From Variovorax sp. CF079 (GTDB lineage Bacteria; Pseudomonadota; Gammaproteobacteria; Burkholderiales; Burkholderiaceae_C): a stretch of DNA of 64,000 nt. The notes below the pieces were generated by a model that had not been told where the DNA came from, made no database searches, and worked only from the letters and a program-made list of their open reading frames with translations. Of this stretch, positions 1 to 8,052 are shown one piece after another. The DNA is taken from positions 1 to 64,000 of the forward strand of contig NZ_FMZU01000020.1 in NCBI RefSeq assembly GCF_900101545.1, given 5' to 3'. Both the position numbers and the translations under genes were made by a program. Numbering within the stretch: the first letter of the stretch is position 1; the number at the start of each line of letters is the position of its first letter.

Positions 1-170
1 CTGCTGGGACAACGCCTGCAGCGAGACCCTGTTCGGGTCATTGAAGGTGGAGCGGCTGCACGGACAACGCTTCAAGACCAAGCGCGAGGCCAAGGGATGA
101 AGCCGTCGCGTGGCTGCTCTGGTACAACCGTGCTCGACTGCACTCGACGCTGGCCTACGTCGGACGCCCT
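1..170 (+). pseudogene. IS3-family transposase (OrfB) 3' fragment, frameshifted
   Basis: The first 100 bases read as the end of an IS3-type DDE integrase core (WDNACSETLFGSLKVERL), including the region of the catalytic glutamate, and then hit a TGA at 98-100. Removing one G from the GGG at 94-96 restores the familiar continuation (DEAVAWLLWYNRARLHSTLAYV). The gene is therefore cut by the window edge and carries a +1 frameshift. After about position 165 the similarity to the usual C-terminus stops. The family call rests on motif recognition; the exact IS cannot be named from this fragment. Confidence 0.75.
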
Positions 171-239
171 TGGTGTGAAACCGATCTAAAGATTGCCTGG
201 AGCCCGCATGAATACGGCCTTCAGCAAATTCGAGAAGAC

Positions 240-263
240 TTTTGTACCCCCTTTTGTACCCCC
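240..263. repeat. Perfect tandem 12-nt repeat
   Basis: Two adjacent copies of TTTTGTACCCCC lie at 240-251 and 252-263, and a weaker copy (TGTACCCCTTT) lies near 404-414. They sit between the IS remnant and the antitoxin promoter. They could be an integrase or regulator binding site, or an island junction. Nothing else coding was seen in 171-490. Confidence 0.6.
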
Positions 264-490
264 TCCCTGAGCTCCTCTTATTAGTTGCTTTCTCGCATCA
301 TTTTGGGGCCGCCTCGACTGAGACGCGGGACTTGTGGATTAACTCGCCGGCAGTTGGCTAGCCGACAAAAGGGTTTGGCACCAGGTCGGTCGAGTCGATG
401 ACTCTGTACCCCTTTCGGCATCGTACGTGGGCGCCCTGTCGCAAACGGAGGGGGTCGGACATCTAGTCCAGCAGAGCTGGCCGATAACAC

Positions 491-544
491 GGCCATGGTT
501 GACAACGCGGCCATGTTAAGTAAAATGGCCATGTTAGATGAGCC
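491..544. repeat. Three 18-nt direct repeats (GGCCATGKT core)
   Basis: GGCCATG starts at 491, 509 and 527, exactly 18 nt apart; copies 2 and 3 share GGCCATGTTA. The repeats interleave with the -35 and -10 elements of the promoter and the third copy runs into the start codon at 538. This layout fits an autoregulatory operator for the antitoxin-like protein encoded just downstream. Confidence 0.7.
499..526 (+). promoter_or_regulatory. Sigma-70-type promoter of the AbiEi-like gene
   Basis: TTGACA at 499-504 and TAAAAT at 521-526 are separated by 16 nt, a near-consensus promoter. The predicted transcript start, around 533, is only about 5 nt before the ATG at 538, so the mRNA may be essentially leaderless. 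The -35 lies between repeats 1 and 2 and the -10 between repeats 2 and 3. Confidence 0.65.
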
Positions 545-1689
545 TACCCATGCCCGCCCCTCTGTCACCAAACAAGCGTATAGCGCCTGCTGAGCAGTAC
601 GTTGCCGACTTCTTCCGGTCCAACAATTGGACCGTGGAGGTACCGCCCGGGGCACCGGTCAGCGCAGACTTGATCATCCAACGTGGAGCGCACCGCTTCA
701 TTGTCGAGATCAAATCGCTCTCCGAAAGCCGCCCGGACCGCGTGCTACCGATGCTCTCGATGGCGATTCTTCAAGCCCAAGCCGCGGCCGAACAGTCCGG
801 CAATGCCCTCCCCCTCGCGATCATCTATGTACCAGATGCATCCCCGTCTTTGGCGAGACATGTGGACTCATTTGCCCAGAGATTCGCCAAGGATGTACCC
901 GTCGGCCTCATCTCGGGACGCGGCGAACAATATTTCAGTGATGCAGCGTTCCAAGAGCTGAACCGATTGCCGGAAGAACTCAGGCGCTCTGCCGCCACTC
1001 ATCCGCCGCAGGCCATCAATCTGTTTTCGGACCTCAATCAGTGGATGCTGAAGCTCCTCTTGGCGTGGGAACTGCCCGGAGGCTTTCTGAACGCCCCGCG
1101 GAAGAAATTTCGAAACGGCTCCGACCTGGCCGAAGCTGCACAGGTATCCGCCATGAGCGCATCTCGATTTCTGCAGCAACTGCGCAGCGAGGGATATCTG
1201 AGCGATTCAGCCCCCCATCTGAAACTCGTCCGTCGCGAAGAACTGTTTCGCCGCTGGGGCGCTGCCGCGATGCGTTCATGTCCGGAGATGCCATGCCGCT
1301 TTCTTCTACGGGCCCCTGTCCCTCAGCAAATCCGAGGGCTACTGGGTAAGCATCCGGAAGACGCTTGTCTGGGGCTTTTTGCTGCCGCCGATGAACTGGA
1401 CATCGGGCACGTCAGTGGCGTGCCTCCGTATGTCTATGTCCACAAACTGCCTAAGGTGAGTTCATCGGACTGGCCAGAGCTGATGGCCTATCCAACTGAG
1501 CGACCGGATCTGATCTTGCGACAAGCACCTTTTCCACAGTCGACGTTCAGAGGAGCCATCGATCAAAACGGGCTCATGGTGACTGACGTCATCCAGATAT
1601 GGCTGGACGTCCTGCACCACCCGGCACGGGGCGCTGAACAAGCCACCCTGATCTACGAGAAATTTCTCTTGCCGATTGTCGGCACCTAA
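538..1689 (+). CDS. AbiEi-like type IV antitoxin/transcriptional regulator with nuclease-like N-domain
   Basis: 383 aa. The C-terminal part (about 255-380, with RPDLILR, FPQSTFRG, DVIQIWLDV and HPARGAEQA) resembles the C-terminal domain of AbiEi-family antitoxins, which repress their own promoter and neutralise a nucleotidyltransferase toxin. A winged-helix-like segment lies at about 193-221. The N-terminal part has an arrangement reminiscent of a PD-(D/E)XK fold (D44, then E57-I-K59), more than the usual small antitoxin needs. The gene follows a repeat-covered promoter and is followed 5 nt later by a truncated toxin start, so it is probably an orphan. The start is ATG 538; ATG 550 is an alternative. 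Neither has a clear ribosome binding site. Confidence 0.7.
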   Translation: MSLPMPAPLSPNKRIAPAEQYVADFFRSNNWTVEVPPGAPVSADLIIQRGAHRFIVEIKSLSESRPDRVLPMLSMAILQAQAAAEQSGNALPLAIIYVPDASPSLARHVDSFAQRFAKDVPVGLISGRGEQYFSDAAFQELNRLPEELRRSAATHPPQAINLFSDLNQWMLKLLLAWELPGGFLNAPRKKFRNGSDLAEAAQVSAMSASRFLQQLRSEGYLSDSAPHLKLVRREELFRRWGAAAMRSCPEMPCRFLLRAPVPQQIRGLLGKHPEDACLGLFAAADELDIGHVSGVPPYVYVHKLPKVSSSDWPELMAYPTERPDLILRQAPFPQSTFRGAIDQNGLMVTDVIQIWLDVLHHPARGAEQATLIYEKFLLPIVGT

Positions 1690-1694
1690 AACAG

Positions 1695-1916
1695 ATGAAC
1701 GACCTAGAAGCTTTCGCGAGGCTGATCCAGGCACTGGCTCCCTGGCGCCAGCAACTAATCTTCATCGGAGGGTGGGGCCATCGTCTCCACAGACTGGACC
1801 CGAGGGCCAATCGGCCGGCTCTCTCGCGGTCCTCCATCAGTCGTGCCAACCTATCCTTGGCCGCCCTCGAACCGCTCCGGACGGCTGCGGCCAAAGAAAA
1901 AGCCCTTAAGCGTTGA
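1695..1916 (+). pseudogene. AbiEii-like nucleotidyltransferase toxin, N-terminal remnant
   Basis: The frame opens 5 nt after the antitoxin stop and reads MNDLEAFARLIQALAPW followed by IGGWGHRLHRLDP, the typical start of the nucleotidyltransferase partner in this two-gene arrangement (GGWxHRL). Similarity ends after about 40 residues; the rest runs into unrelated sequence and finally into the terminator of the neighbouring tRNA. The catalytic aspartates and more than four fifths of a normal toxin (about 300 aa) are missing, so it cannot be active. Confidence 0.65.
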
Positions 1917-1932
1917 TTCTTAAGGGCTTTTT
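1897..1932 (-). terminator. Rho-independent terminator after tRNA-Pro
   Basis: AAGCCCTTAAG and CTTAAGGGCTT form a long stem around a short loop, followed on the minus strand by a U-tract. It lies about 30 nt downstream of the tRNA 3' end. The stem has A/T runs on both sides, so it may also stop plus-strand transcription from the antitoxin locus. Confidence 0.8.
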
Positions 1933-1963
1933 GGCTGTTACCGGACGGATCCGGATACTAAAT

Positions 1964-2040
1964 TGGTCGGTGTGAAAGGATTCGAACCTTCGACCCCTTG
2001 CACCCCATGCAAGTGCGCTACCAGGCTGCGCCACACACCG
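1964..2040 (-). tRNA. tRNA-Pro (GGG)
   Basis: 77 nt read on the minus strand with encoded CCA (1964-1966), a 7-bp acceptor stem (CGGTGTG/CACACCG), the GGTTCGAATCC T-arm, and an anticodon loop ATGGGGT giving anticodon GGG, which reads CCC. A perfect TATAAT lies just upstream at 2050-2055. The 3' end faces the accessory DNA at 1-1963, a common integration target. Confidence 0.95.
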
Positions 2041-2066
2041 AAGCTCTCGATTATAGCGGTGCGTTT

Positions 2067-2528
2067 TCAGTGACCTGGTGTCAGCAGTTCGCGAATTTCG
2101 TACAGTTCGCGCCGCAGGTGGAGCAGCTGCGACGGATCGATGGTCCGGTCTGCGCCTTGCGGCATATCCGTGCCTTCCTTGAGTGCGGCTTCGAACTCTT
2201 CCTGATCGATCTCGACCGCCTCCATGCCTTCGAGCGGCACTTCGCCAGCCTTGCGGCGGTCGCGCTCCGACTGGACCATTTCCTGCAGCTTGTTGCGCGC
2301 CCCGCTGATGGTGAAGCCCTGGTCGTAGAGCAGGTCGCGGATGCGGCGGATCATCAGCACCTCGTGGTGCTGGTAGTAGCGTCGATTGCCGCGCCGCTTC
2401 ATCGGGCGCAACTGCGTGAACTCCTGCTCCCAGTAGCGCAGCACGTGCGGCTTGACGCCGCACAACTCGCCGACCTCACCGATCGTGAAGTAGCGTTTGA
2501 CGGGAATCGGTGGGAGCGTTTTCTCCAT
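2067..2528 (-). CDS. MerR-family transcriptional regulator
   Basis: 153 aa. The N-terminal MerR helix-turn-helix is clear (YFTIGEVGELCGVKPHVLRYWE, then RRYYQHHEV and IRRIRDLL), followed by a helical, acidic C-terminus. This is the MerR-like gene that habitually follows ihfA at the end of the pheST operon in proteobacteria; its effector is unknown and no metal-binding cysteine cluster is seen. ATG at 2528 is chosen over a TTG three codons upstream. The gap to ihfA is 63 nt with no obvious terminator, so cotranscription is likely. Confidence 0.85.
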   Translation of the reverse strand: MEKTLPPIPVKRYFTIGEVGELCGVKPHVLRYWEQEFTQLRPMKRRGNRRYYQHHEVLMIRRIRDLLYDQGFTISGARNKLQEMVQSERDRRKAGEVPLEGMEAVEIDQEEFEAALKEGTDMPQGADRTIDPSQLLHLRRELYEIRELLTPGH

Positions 2529-2591
2529 TGAAATCAAGACGGTGCGAGGGAAACCTTAGAGATTACTCCACGCACCGCGCGCGACCAAGCA

Positions 2592-2963
2592 CTATTCGGC
2601 GCCGAGACTCCACTCCACCTCTTGCGGCCCCTCTTCGCCGATGCTGCCGTGAATTTGTTCCTTCAGCTTGGCACTGGCGTGAAAGGTGGCGACGCGGCGC
2701 TCGCCGATCGGAATGGCCTCGCCGGTACGCGGATTGCGGCCGGGCCGTGGCGCCTTGACGCGGATCTGGAAATTGCCGAAGCCCGAGATCTTGACGTCCG
2801 TGCCTTCGATCAGGCTGGCCGCGATCAGGTCGAAGAAGGCTTCGACCATGTCCTTGGATTCGCGCTTGTTGAGGCCGATCTGCTCGAACAGCAGGTCGGC
2901 CAGGTGCGCCTTGGTGAGCGCGGGCGTTTCGAGGACTTCGAGCGTGAATTCCATGGCGTTCAT
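2592..2963 (-). CDS. ihfA: Integration host factor subunit alpha
   Basis: 123 aa member of the HU/IHF family, which bends DNA as an IHF-alpha/beta heterodimer for recombination, replication and promoter architecture. LTKAHLADLLFEQIGLNKRESKDMVEAFF forms the helical body in two stretches, and GRNPRTGE carries the intercalating proline of the beta-arm. It is longer than E. coli IhfA (99 aa) through short N- and C-terminal extensions; such extensions are common in Burkholderiales. The start codon overlaps the pheT stop by 4 nt (ATGA), as expected for the conserved pheST-ihfA operon. Confidence 0.95.
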   Translation of the reverse strand: MNAMEFTLEVLETPALTKAHLADLLFEQIGLNKRESKDMVEAFFDLIAASLIEGTDVKISGFGNFQIRVKAPRPGRNPRTGEAIPIGERRVATFHASAKLKEQIHGSIGEEGPQEVEWSLGAE

Positions 2964-5398
2964 ACCCGCAGATGCGCGCCAAGCCGCGCGCTGAGTTGCT
3001 CGAGGATCGTGGCCACCGCCGCTTCGACCTGCTCGTCGGTCAGAGTGGCGCTGTCGCTATTGAAGCTCAGGCGCACGGCCATGCTCTTCTCGCCCTGCGC
3101 CAGGCCCCCAGGGGCGACAGCGCCGTCGCGCGCCACGGGCGGCCGGTAGATGTCGAACAGCACGGCGTCGCGCAGCAAGCTGGGATCGGCGGCCGCGCGG
3201 ATGGTGCGCATCAGCGCATCGTGCGTGATCGCTTCGGCCACCACGACGGCGATGTCGCGTTCCACCGCCTGGTGCTTGGGCACCAGTTGGGCTTCGGGCA
3301 GCGGCCGCGCGATGACGGCATCGAGTTCGAGCTCGAACAGCACGGGCGCCTGGGCGAACTCCCATGTCTGGCGCCAGCGCGGGTGAAGTTCGCCCACCAC
3401 GCCGATCGCACGGCCGTCGAGCAGCACGCGGGCCGCGCGGCCCGGATGCAGCGCGGGATGCTCGGTCGCCTCGAAGCTCGGCACAAGGGGCGCGAGCAGC
3501 GCTTCGACGTCGCCCTTGATGTCGTAGAAGTCGACGCGCTGCGCCTTGCCGTCCCAGCGCGCGGCCTCGGCATCGCCCCAGGCCAGGCCTGCCACGCGCA
3601 TGGGCTGGTGGATGCCCTTCACGGTGCTGTCGGTGGTGACGACCGCGTCGTCGCGCAGGAACACGCGGCCCAGCTCGAACACGCGCACGCGCGGCGCCCG
3701 GCGATCGAGGTTGAACTTCAGCGCCTGGAGCAGCGAGCCGATCAGCGACGAGCGCATCACGCTCATCTGGCTCGCGATCGGGTTCAGCAGCTTGATCGGG
3801 TTGGCGTTGCCGGCGAGCTCCTGCTCCCAGTGCGCCTCGACGAAGCTGAAGTTGATGGTTTCCTGGTAGCCGAGCGCGGCCAGGCGATGGCGCACGGCGA
3901 AGCGGCTGCGCTGGACCTCGGGCCGCACGCGCGCGGTGATCGGTGCCAGCGGGGCCATGGTCGGCAGGTTGTTGTAGCCGACCAGGCGGGCAACCTCTTC
4001 GATCAGGTCTTCTTCGATCTGCAGGTCGAAGCGGTGCGGCGGCGGCGTGACGACCAGCGTGCCTTCGCCCTCTTCCATGGGCAGGCCGAGCCGGCGCAGC
4101 GCGTCGCCGCACTGGGCCTGGGTGAGCGGCATGCCGATCACGCGCGCAGCACGCGCCACGCGCAGCGTGACGGGCTTGGCTTCCGGCAGGCGCAGTGTCT
4201 GGTCGTCGATGGCGCCGGCCTGGCCGCCGCAGATGTCGACGATCAGCTGCGTGATGCGCTCGATGATCTGCACCGTGCGGCTCGGGTCGACGCCCCGTTC
4301 GAAGCGGTGCCCCGCGTCGGTGTTGAAATTGAAGCGGCGCGAACGGCCCTGGATGGACTCGGGCCACCAGAAGGCCGCCTCGACATAGATGTTACGGGTG
4401 TCGTCGGACACCGCCGTCGCATCGCCGCCCATGATGCCGGCCAGCGATTCGACCTCGCCGCGCTCGTCGGCGATCACGCCGACCTTCTCGTCGACCATGA
4501 CCGTGTTGCCGTTGAGCAGCTTGAGCTGTTCGCCCGGCTTGCCCCAGCGCACCGTGAGGCCGCCGTGGATCTTGTCGAGGTCGAAGATATGGGACGGCTG
4601 CCCGTACTCGAACATCACGTAGTTCGAGATGTCGACCAGCGGCGACACGCTGCGCTGACCGCAGCGCGCAAGTTGATCGACCATCCACGCCGGCGTGGCG
4701 GCCTTCGTATCGACGCCGCGGACGATGCGGCCCGAGAAGCGGCCGCACAGATCGGGGGCTGCGACCTGGACCGGCAGCTTGTCCTTCAATGCCACCGCCA
4801 CCGGGGCGATGGCAGGTGTCTTGAGCGGTGCACCGGTCAACGCCGCGAGCTCACGCGCGATGCCGTAGACGCTCAGTCCGTGCGCCAGGTTGGGCGTGAG
4901 CTTGAGCGTCAGCAGCGAATCGTCGAGCTTCAGCACCTCGCGCACGTCGGCGCCTACGGTCGCATCGGCCGGAAGTTCGAGCAGGCCGCCGTGGTCTTCG
5001 CTGAGTTTGAGCTCGCGCGCCGAGCACAGCATGCCCTGGCTTTCGACGCCGCGCAGCTTGCCCAGCTTGATCAGGAAAGGTTGGCCGTCATCGCCCGGCG
5101 GCAGCTCCGCGCCGACCAGCGCCAGCGGCACCTTGATGCCGGCGCGCGCGTTGGGCGCACCGCACACAATGTTGAGCAAGCTGCCCTGCCCCGCGTCGAC
5201 CTGGCACACGCGCAGCCGGTCGGCGTTGGGGTGCGGACCCGCTTCCTTGATCTCGCCGACCACGATCTTGGTGAAGGGCGGCGCCACCGGCCGGCGCTCC
5301 TCGACCTCGAGCCCGCCCATCGTGAGCGTCTCCGCCAGTTCTGCGCTGGAAAGCGGCGGGTTGCAGAACTCGCGCAACCAGGACTCTGGAAATTGCAT
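2960..5398 (-). CDS. pheT: Phenylalanyl-tRNA synthetase beta subunit
   Basis: 812 aa, normal length. Together with PheS it forms the cytoplasmic alpha2-beta2 enzyme that charges tRNA-Phe. Domains in order: N-terminal tRNA-binding OB-fold (about 39-150, HPNADRLRVCQVD), B3/B4 editing region (about 215-390), B5 (about 410-480), the catalytic-like core, and the C-terminal FDX-ACB anticodon-binding domain (about 715-810, KHQAVERDIAVVV). It follows pheS by 21 nt and overlaps ihfA by 4 nt. Confidence 0.97.
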   Translation of the reverse strand: MQFPESWLREFCNPPLSSAELAETLTMGGLEVEERRPVAPPFTKIVVGEIKEAGPHPNADRLRVCQVDAGQGSLLNIVCGAPNARAGIKVPLALVGAELPPGDDGQPFLIKLGKLRGVESQGMLCSARELKLSEDHGGLLELPADATVGADVREVLKLDDSLLTLKLTPNLAHGLSVYGIARELAALTGAPLKTPAIAPVAVALKDKLPVQVAAPDLCGRFSGRIVRGVDTKAATPAWMVDQLARCGQRSVSPLVDISNYVMFEYGQPSHIFDLDKIHGGLTVRWGKPGEQLKLLNGNTVMVDEKVGVIADERGEVESLAGIMGGDATAVSDDTRNIYVEAAFWWPESIQGRSRRFNFNTDAGHRFERGVDPSRTVQIIERITQLIVDICGGQAGAIDDQTLRLPEAKPVTLRVARAARVIGMPLTQAQCGDALRRLGLPMEEGEGTLVVTPPPHRFDLQIEEDLIEEVARLVGYNNLPTMAPLAPITARVRPEVQRSRFAVRHRLAALGYQETINFSFVEAHWEQELAGNANPIKLLNPIASQMSVMRSSLIGSLLQALKFNLDRRAPRVRVFELGRVFLRDDAVVTTDSTVKGIHQPMRVAGLAWGDAEAARWDGKAQRVDFYDIKGDVEALLAPLVPSFEATEHPALHPGRAARVLLDGRAIGVVGELHPRWRQTWEFAQAPVLFELELDAVIARPLPEAQLVPKHQAVERDIAVVVAEAITHDALMRTIRAAADPSLLRDAVLFDIYRPPVARDGAVAPGGLAQGEKSMAVRLSFNSDSATLTDEQVEAAVATILEQLSARLGAHLRV

Positions 5399-5419
5399 CT
5401 CGTCGTTCTCGTTCTCTGT

Positions 5420-6496
5420 TTACTGGAATTGGCTCAGGAAGCGCAGGTCGCCATCGAAGAACAGGCGCAGATCGTTGACGCCGTAGCGCAGCATCGTGAG
5501 CCGGTCCGGGCCCATGCCGAAGGCGAAACCGATGTAGCGTTCGGGGTCCAGGCCCATGTTGCGCACCACGTTCGGATGCACCTGGCCCGCGCCCGAGACC
5601 TCGAGCCAGCGGCCGGCCAGGGGGCCGGTCTGGAACTGGATGTCGATCTCCGCGCTCGGTTCGGTGAACGGGAAGAAGCTCGGACGAAAGCGCAGCACCA
5701 GGTCGTCGGTCTCGAAGAAGGTGCGGCAGAAGTCGGTGAACACGACCTTGAGGTCCTTGAAGCTCACGTTCTCGCCGAGCCAGAGGCCCTCGCACTGGTG
5801 GAACATCGGCGAGTGCGTAGCGTCGCTGTCGACGCGGTAGGTACGGCCCGGCGCGATCACGCGGATCTCGGGCGCCTTGACCGTGCCGGTGGTGTCGGCC
5901 GCCGCGGCTTCGAACTCGGCCGCGTACTTCTTGACGTGCTGATGCGCATAGCGCACCTGCATCGGGCTGGTGTGGGGGCGCAGGTTGTACGGGATGCCGT
6001 CTTCGCCGTTGATGTCGACGTAGAAAGTGTCCTGCATGGAGCGCGCGGGATGGTTCGGCGGGTTGTTGAGCGAGGTGAAACTGTGCCAGTCGCTCTCGAT
6101 CTCGGGACCGTCCGCGACATCGAAGCCCATGCTCGAGAAGATCGCCTCGATGCGCTCCATCGTACGGCTCACCGGATGCAGGCCGCCGGGCGCACGCTGG
6201 CGGCCGGGCAATGTGACATCGAGCGCCTCGGCACGCAATTGGACGGCGAGTTCCTCGTCGGCCAGCTGCTGGCGGCGCTCGGTGAGCGCGGCCTCGATGG
6301 CCTGCTTGGCAACGTTGATCGCCGCGCCGCGCGACTTCTTCTCGTCGACGGAGAGCGCGGCCATGCCCTTCATCAACTCGGTGATGCGGCCGGCCTTGCC
6401 GAGGAACTGCGCCTTGGCGTTCTCGAGTTCGGCCGGGGCCTTCGTCTTCGCGAAGGCAGCACGTGCGGTGTCGACCAGGGAGTCCAACTCGTTCAT
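5420..6496 (-). CDS. pheS: Phenylalanyl-tRNA synthetase alpha subunit
   Basis: 358 aa, normal length. Catalytic subunit of PheRS, a class II synthetase that activates phenylalanine. An N-terminal coiled-coil tRNA-binding arm occupies roughly 1-85. The class II core follows, with motif 2 ([16 protein letters not shown]) and motif 3 ([18 protein letters not shown]). It starts 111 nt after rplT, a gap that holds an intrinsic terminator, so pheST expression is probably tuned separately from the upstream ribosomal genes. Confidence 0.97.
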   Translation of the reverse strand: MNELDSLVDTARAAFAKTKAPAELENAKAQFLGKAGRITELMKGMAALSVDEKKSRGAAINVAKQAIEAALTERRQQLADEELAVQLRAEALDVTLPGRQRAPGGLHPVSRTMERIEAIFSSMGFDVADGPEIESDWHSFTSLNNPPNHPARSMQDTFYVDINGEDGIPYNLRPHTSPMQVRYAHQHVKKYAAEFEAAAADTTGTVKAPEIRVIAPGRTYRVDSDATHSPMFHQCEGLWLGENVSFKDLKVVFTDFCRTFFETDDLVLRFRPSFFPFTEPSAEIDIQFQTGPLAGRWLEVSGAGQVHPNVVRNMGLDPERYIGFAFGMGPDRLTMLRYGVNDLRLFFDGDLRFLSQFQ

Positions 6497-6515
6497 GGGG
6501 AATACTTCGAGGTGA

Positions 6516-6554
6516 AAGAAAAAAGGGCTGGAGCCCTTTCAAGCGCCAGCCCTT
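6516..6554 (-). terminator. Terminator/attenuator between rplT and pheS
   Basis: On the minus strand AAGGGCTGG (6546-6554) pairs with CCAGCCCTT (6523-6531) and a U-rich tract follows. The 3' arm can alternatively pair with a nearer copy, AAAGGGCT, in the loop, so two exclusive hairpins share one 3' arm. The structure ends about 20 nt before the pheS start, so transcripts must read through it. I see no phenylalanine-rich leader peptide ahead of it. Confidence 0.75.
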
Positions 6555-6606
6555 GTGCCGTGGGCGCAGGCCGCTGTCCCGGAAGACGGCAACCCGCTGT
6601 GCAGGA

Positions 6607-6966
6607 TCAAGCAGCCAGCTTGGCCTTGACCTGCTCCACGATGCCGGCAAAAGCGGCCTTGTCGTGCACGGCGATATCGGCCAGGACCTTGCGGTCGATC
6701 TCGATACCGGCCTTGCGGATGCCGTTGGCGAACTGGCTGTAGGTCAGGCCCAGTTCGCGCGAAGCGGCATTGATACGGGCAATCCACAGTTGGCGGAACA
6801 CGCGCTTCTTGGTGCGGCGATCACGGTAGGCGTATTGGCCTGCCTTCATCACCGCCTGCTTGGCGATGCGGAAGACATTGCCGCGGCGACCGCGGAAACC
6901 CTTGGCGAGTGCGAGAACCTTCTTGTGGCGGGCGCGAGCCGTTACACCACGTTTGACGCGAGGCAT
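6607..6966 (-). CDS. rplT: 50S ribosomal protein L20
   Basis: 119 aa, full length bL20, an early-assembly 23S rRNA-binding protein. Basic N-terminus ([18 protein letters not shown]) and conserved [18 protein letters not shown] and YSQFANGI segments are present. It follows rpmI by 24 nt. In enterobacteria L20 represses rpmI-rplT translation by binding the leader mRNA; a candidate hairpin for such control lies in the infC-rpmI gap. Confidence 0.97.
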   Translation of the reverse strand: MPRVKRGVTARARHKKVLALAKGFRGRRGNVFRIAKQAVMKAGQYAYRDRRTKKRVFRQLWIARINAASRELGLTYSQFANGIRKAGIEIDRKVLADIAVHDKAAFAGIVEQVKAKLAA

Positions 6967-6990
6967 GTGTGTACTCCTTGTTCGTCTGGA

Positions 6991-7194
6991 TTAAATGCCG
7001 CTGCCGGGCAACATGGCGGCCATCGAAACCATGTTGGTCTCGTGCACTGCCGTTGCACCACGCAGGTGACGCTTGTTCTTGGTGGTCTTCTTGGTCAGGA
7101 TGTGACGCTTGAAGGCTTGACCGCGCTTGACGGTGCCACCGGGACGAACGCGGAAACGCTTTTTCGCGCTGCTCTTGGTCTTCATTTTGGGCAT
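6991..7194 (-). CDS. rpmI: 50S ribosomal protein L35
   Basis: 67 aa, normal bL35. The start [16 protein letters not shown] and the [15 protein letters not shown] stretch are typical. A strong AAAGGAG ribosome binding site precedes the ATG. It sits between infC and rplT in the usual order. Confidence 0.97.
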   Translation of the reverse strand: MPKMKTKSSAKKRFRVRPGGTVKRGQAFKRHILTKKTTKNKRHLRGATAVHETNMVSMAAMLPGSGI

Positions 7195-7274
7195 GTGAAT
7201 GCTCCTTTAGTTTGTGCTCGTGAGGCGCCGCGGATATTCCACGGGCTTGTTGGCCCCGAGACACTTCTTTATCC

Positions 7275-7310
7275 CGCCCTTGCCTGCACCTTGGAGTGCT
7301 GACAAGGGCG
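7275..7310 (-). promoter_or_regulatory. Structured infC-rpmI intergenic hairpin, candidate L20 leader
   Basis: CGCCCTTG (7275-7282) and CAAGGGCG (7303-7310) form a perfect 8-bp stem with an internal GCAC/GTGC stem, inside the 147-nt infC-rpmI gap. Its position matches where L20 binds to repress rpmI-rplT in other bacteria. No U-tract follows, so it is not an ordinary terminator. The regulatory role is inference. Confidence 0.45.
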
Positions 7311-7341
7311 AAATCCCTTCGAATCCTTCTATCTCTTCAGC

Positions 7342-7944
7342 TCAGGCCGCGGCGGGTGCGGTTGTCGACTCAGCCGCCGGTTTTGCCGCGCCACCCGCCT
7401 TCTTGCGGCCCGGCGCGATCATCATGATCATCTGCCGGCCCTCGAGCTTCGGAAACTGCTCGACCACGATCGCGTCGCCGAGATCCTCACGAATGCGCTG
7501 CAACAGCGCCAGACCGAGTTCCTGGTGCGTGATCTCGCGCCCCCGGAAGCGCAGCGTGATCTTGCACTTGTCGCCCTCGTCAAGAAAACGCCGGATGTTG
7601 CGCATCTTGATGTTGTAGTCGCCTTCGTCGGTACCCGGCCGGAACTTGATTTCCTTGACCTCGATGACCTTCTGCTTCGATTTCGCTTCGGCAGCCTTCT
7701 TCTGCTCGTGGTACTTGAACTTGCCGTACTCGATCAGGCGGCAGACCGGCGGATTGGCCGCCGCGACGACTTCCACCAGATCCACGTCTTGCTCACCAGC
7801 CAGGCGCAATGCCTCGGCAAGACTCACGACACCCAATTGCTCGTTATCGGGCCCGATCAGGCGGACTTCCGGGGCCATGATTTCCCGGTTCAGGCGGTGT
7901 TGGCGTTCCTCGCGGTGGCGGCGGTCGCGAAATGCAGTAGCGAT
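7342..7944 (-). CDS. infC: Translation initiation factor IF-3, ATC start
   Basis: 200 aa. IF-3 binds the 30S subunit and checks start codon choice. The N-domain ([20 protein letters not shown]), basic linker ([16 protein letters not shown]) and C-domain ([19 protein letters not shown]) are all present. The first ATG (7878) would remove the conserved N-terminal segment; the frame extends upstream through [17 protein letters not shown] to an ATC codon at 7942-7944, with AAGGA 8 nt ahead of it. The rare start codon is the family's hallmark, since IF-3 discriminates against such codons and so limits its own synthesis. A short A/P-rich C-terminal tail is extra. Confidence 0.93.
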   Translation of the reverse strand: MATAFRDRRHREERQHRLNREIMAPEVRLIGPDNEQLGVVSLAEALRLAGEQDVDLVEVVAAANPPVCRLIEYGKFKYHEQKKAAEAKSKQKVIEVKEIKFRPGTDEGDYNIKMRNIRRFLDEGDKCKITLRFRGREITHQELGLALLQRIREDLGDAIVVEQFPKLEGRQMIMMIAPGRKKAGGAAKPAAESTTAPAAA

Positions 7945-8052
7945 GGTCAGAATCCTTCAATCAATCTGCTACAAAAATTGTAGCGAACGCCGTAGAGTCC
8001 ACGCCCACAAGCAGCCTGATTGCTCAAAATCAGCCTTTGAACCGGTTCAAAT

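Noticed and set aside
281-655. Minus-strand 124-codon frame with internal NMA-type repeats
   Set aside because: The apparent peptide repeat is just the translation of the 18-nt promoter repeats; no ribosome binding site and it overlaps the antitoxin gene.
1964-2040. Duplicate attachment site for tRNA-Pro
   Set aside because: No second copy of the tRNA 3' end was found within the window; the other end of any island would lie outside.
2972-6742. Very long plus-strand open frame (over 1200 codons) opposite pheT/pheS
   Set aside because: Antisense shadow created by high GC third positions; histidine/arginine/alanine-rich product with no domains, while pheT and pheS on the other strand are certain.
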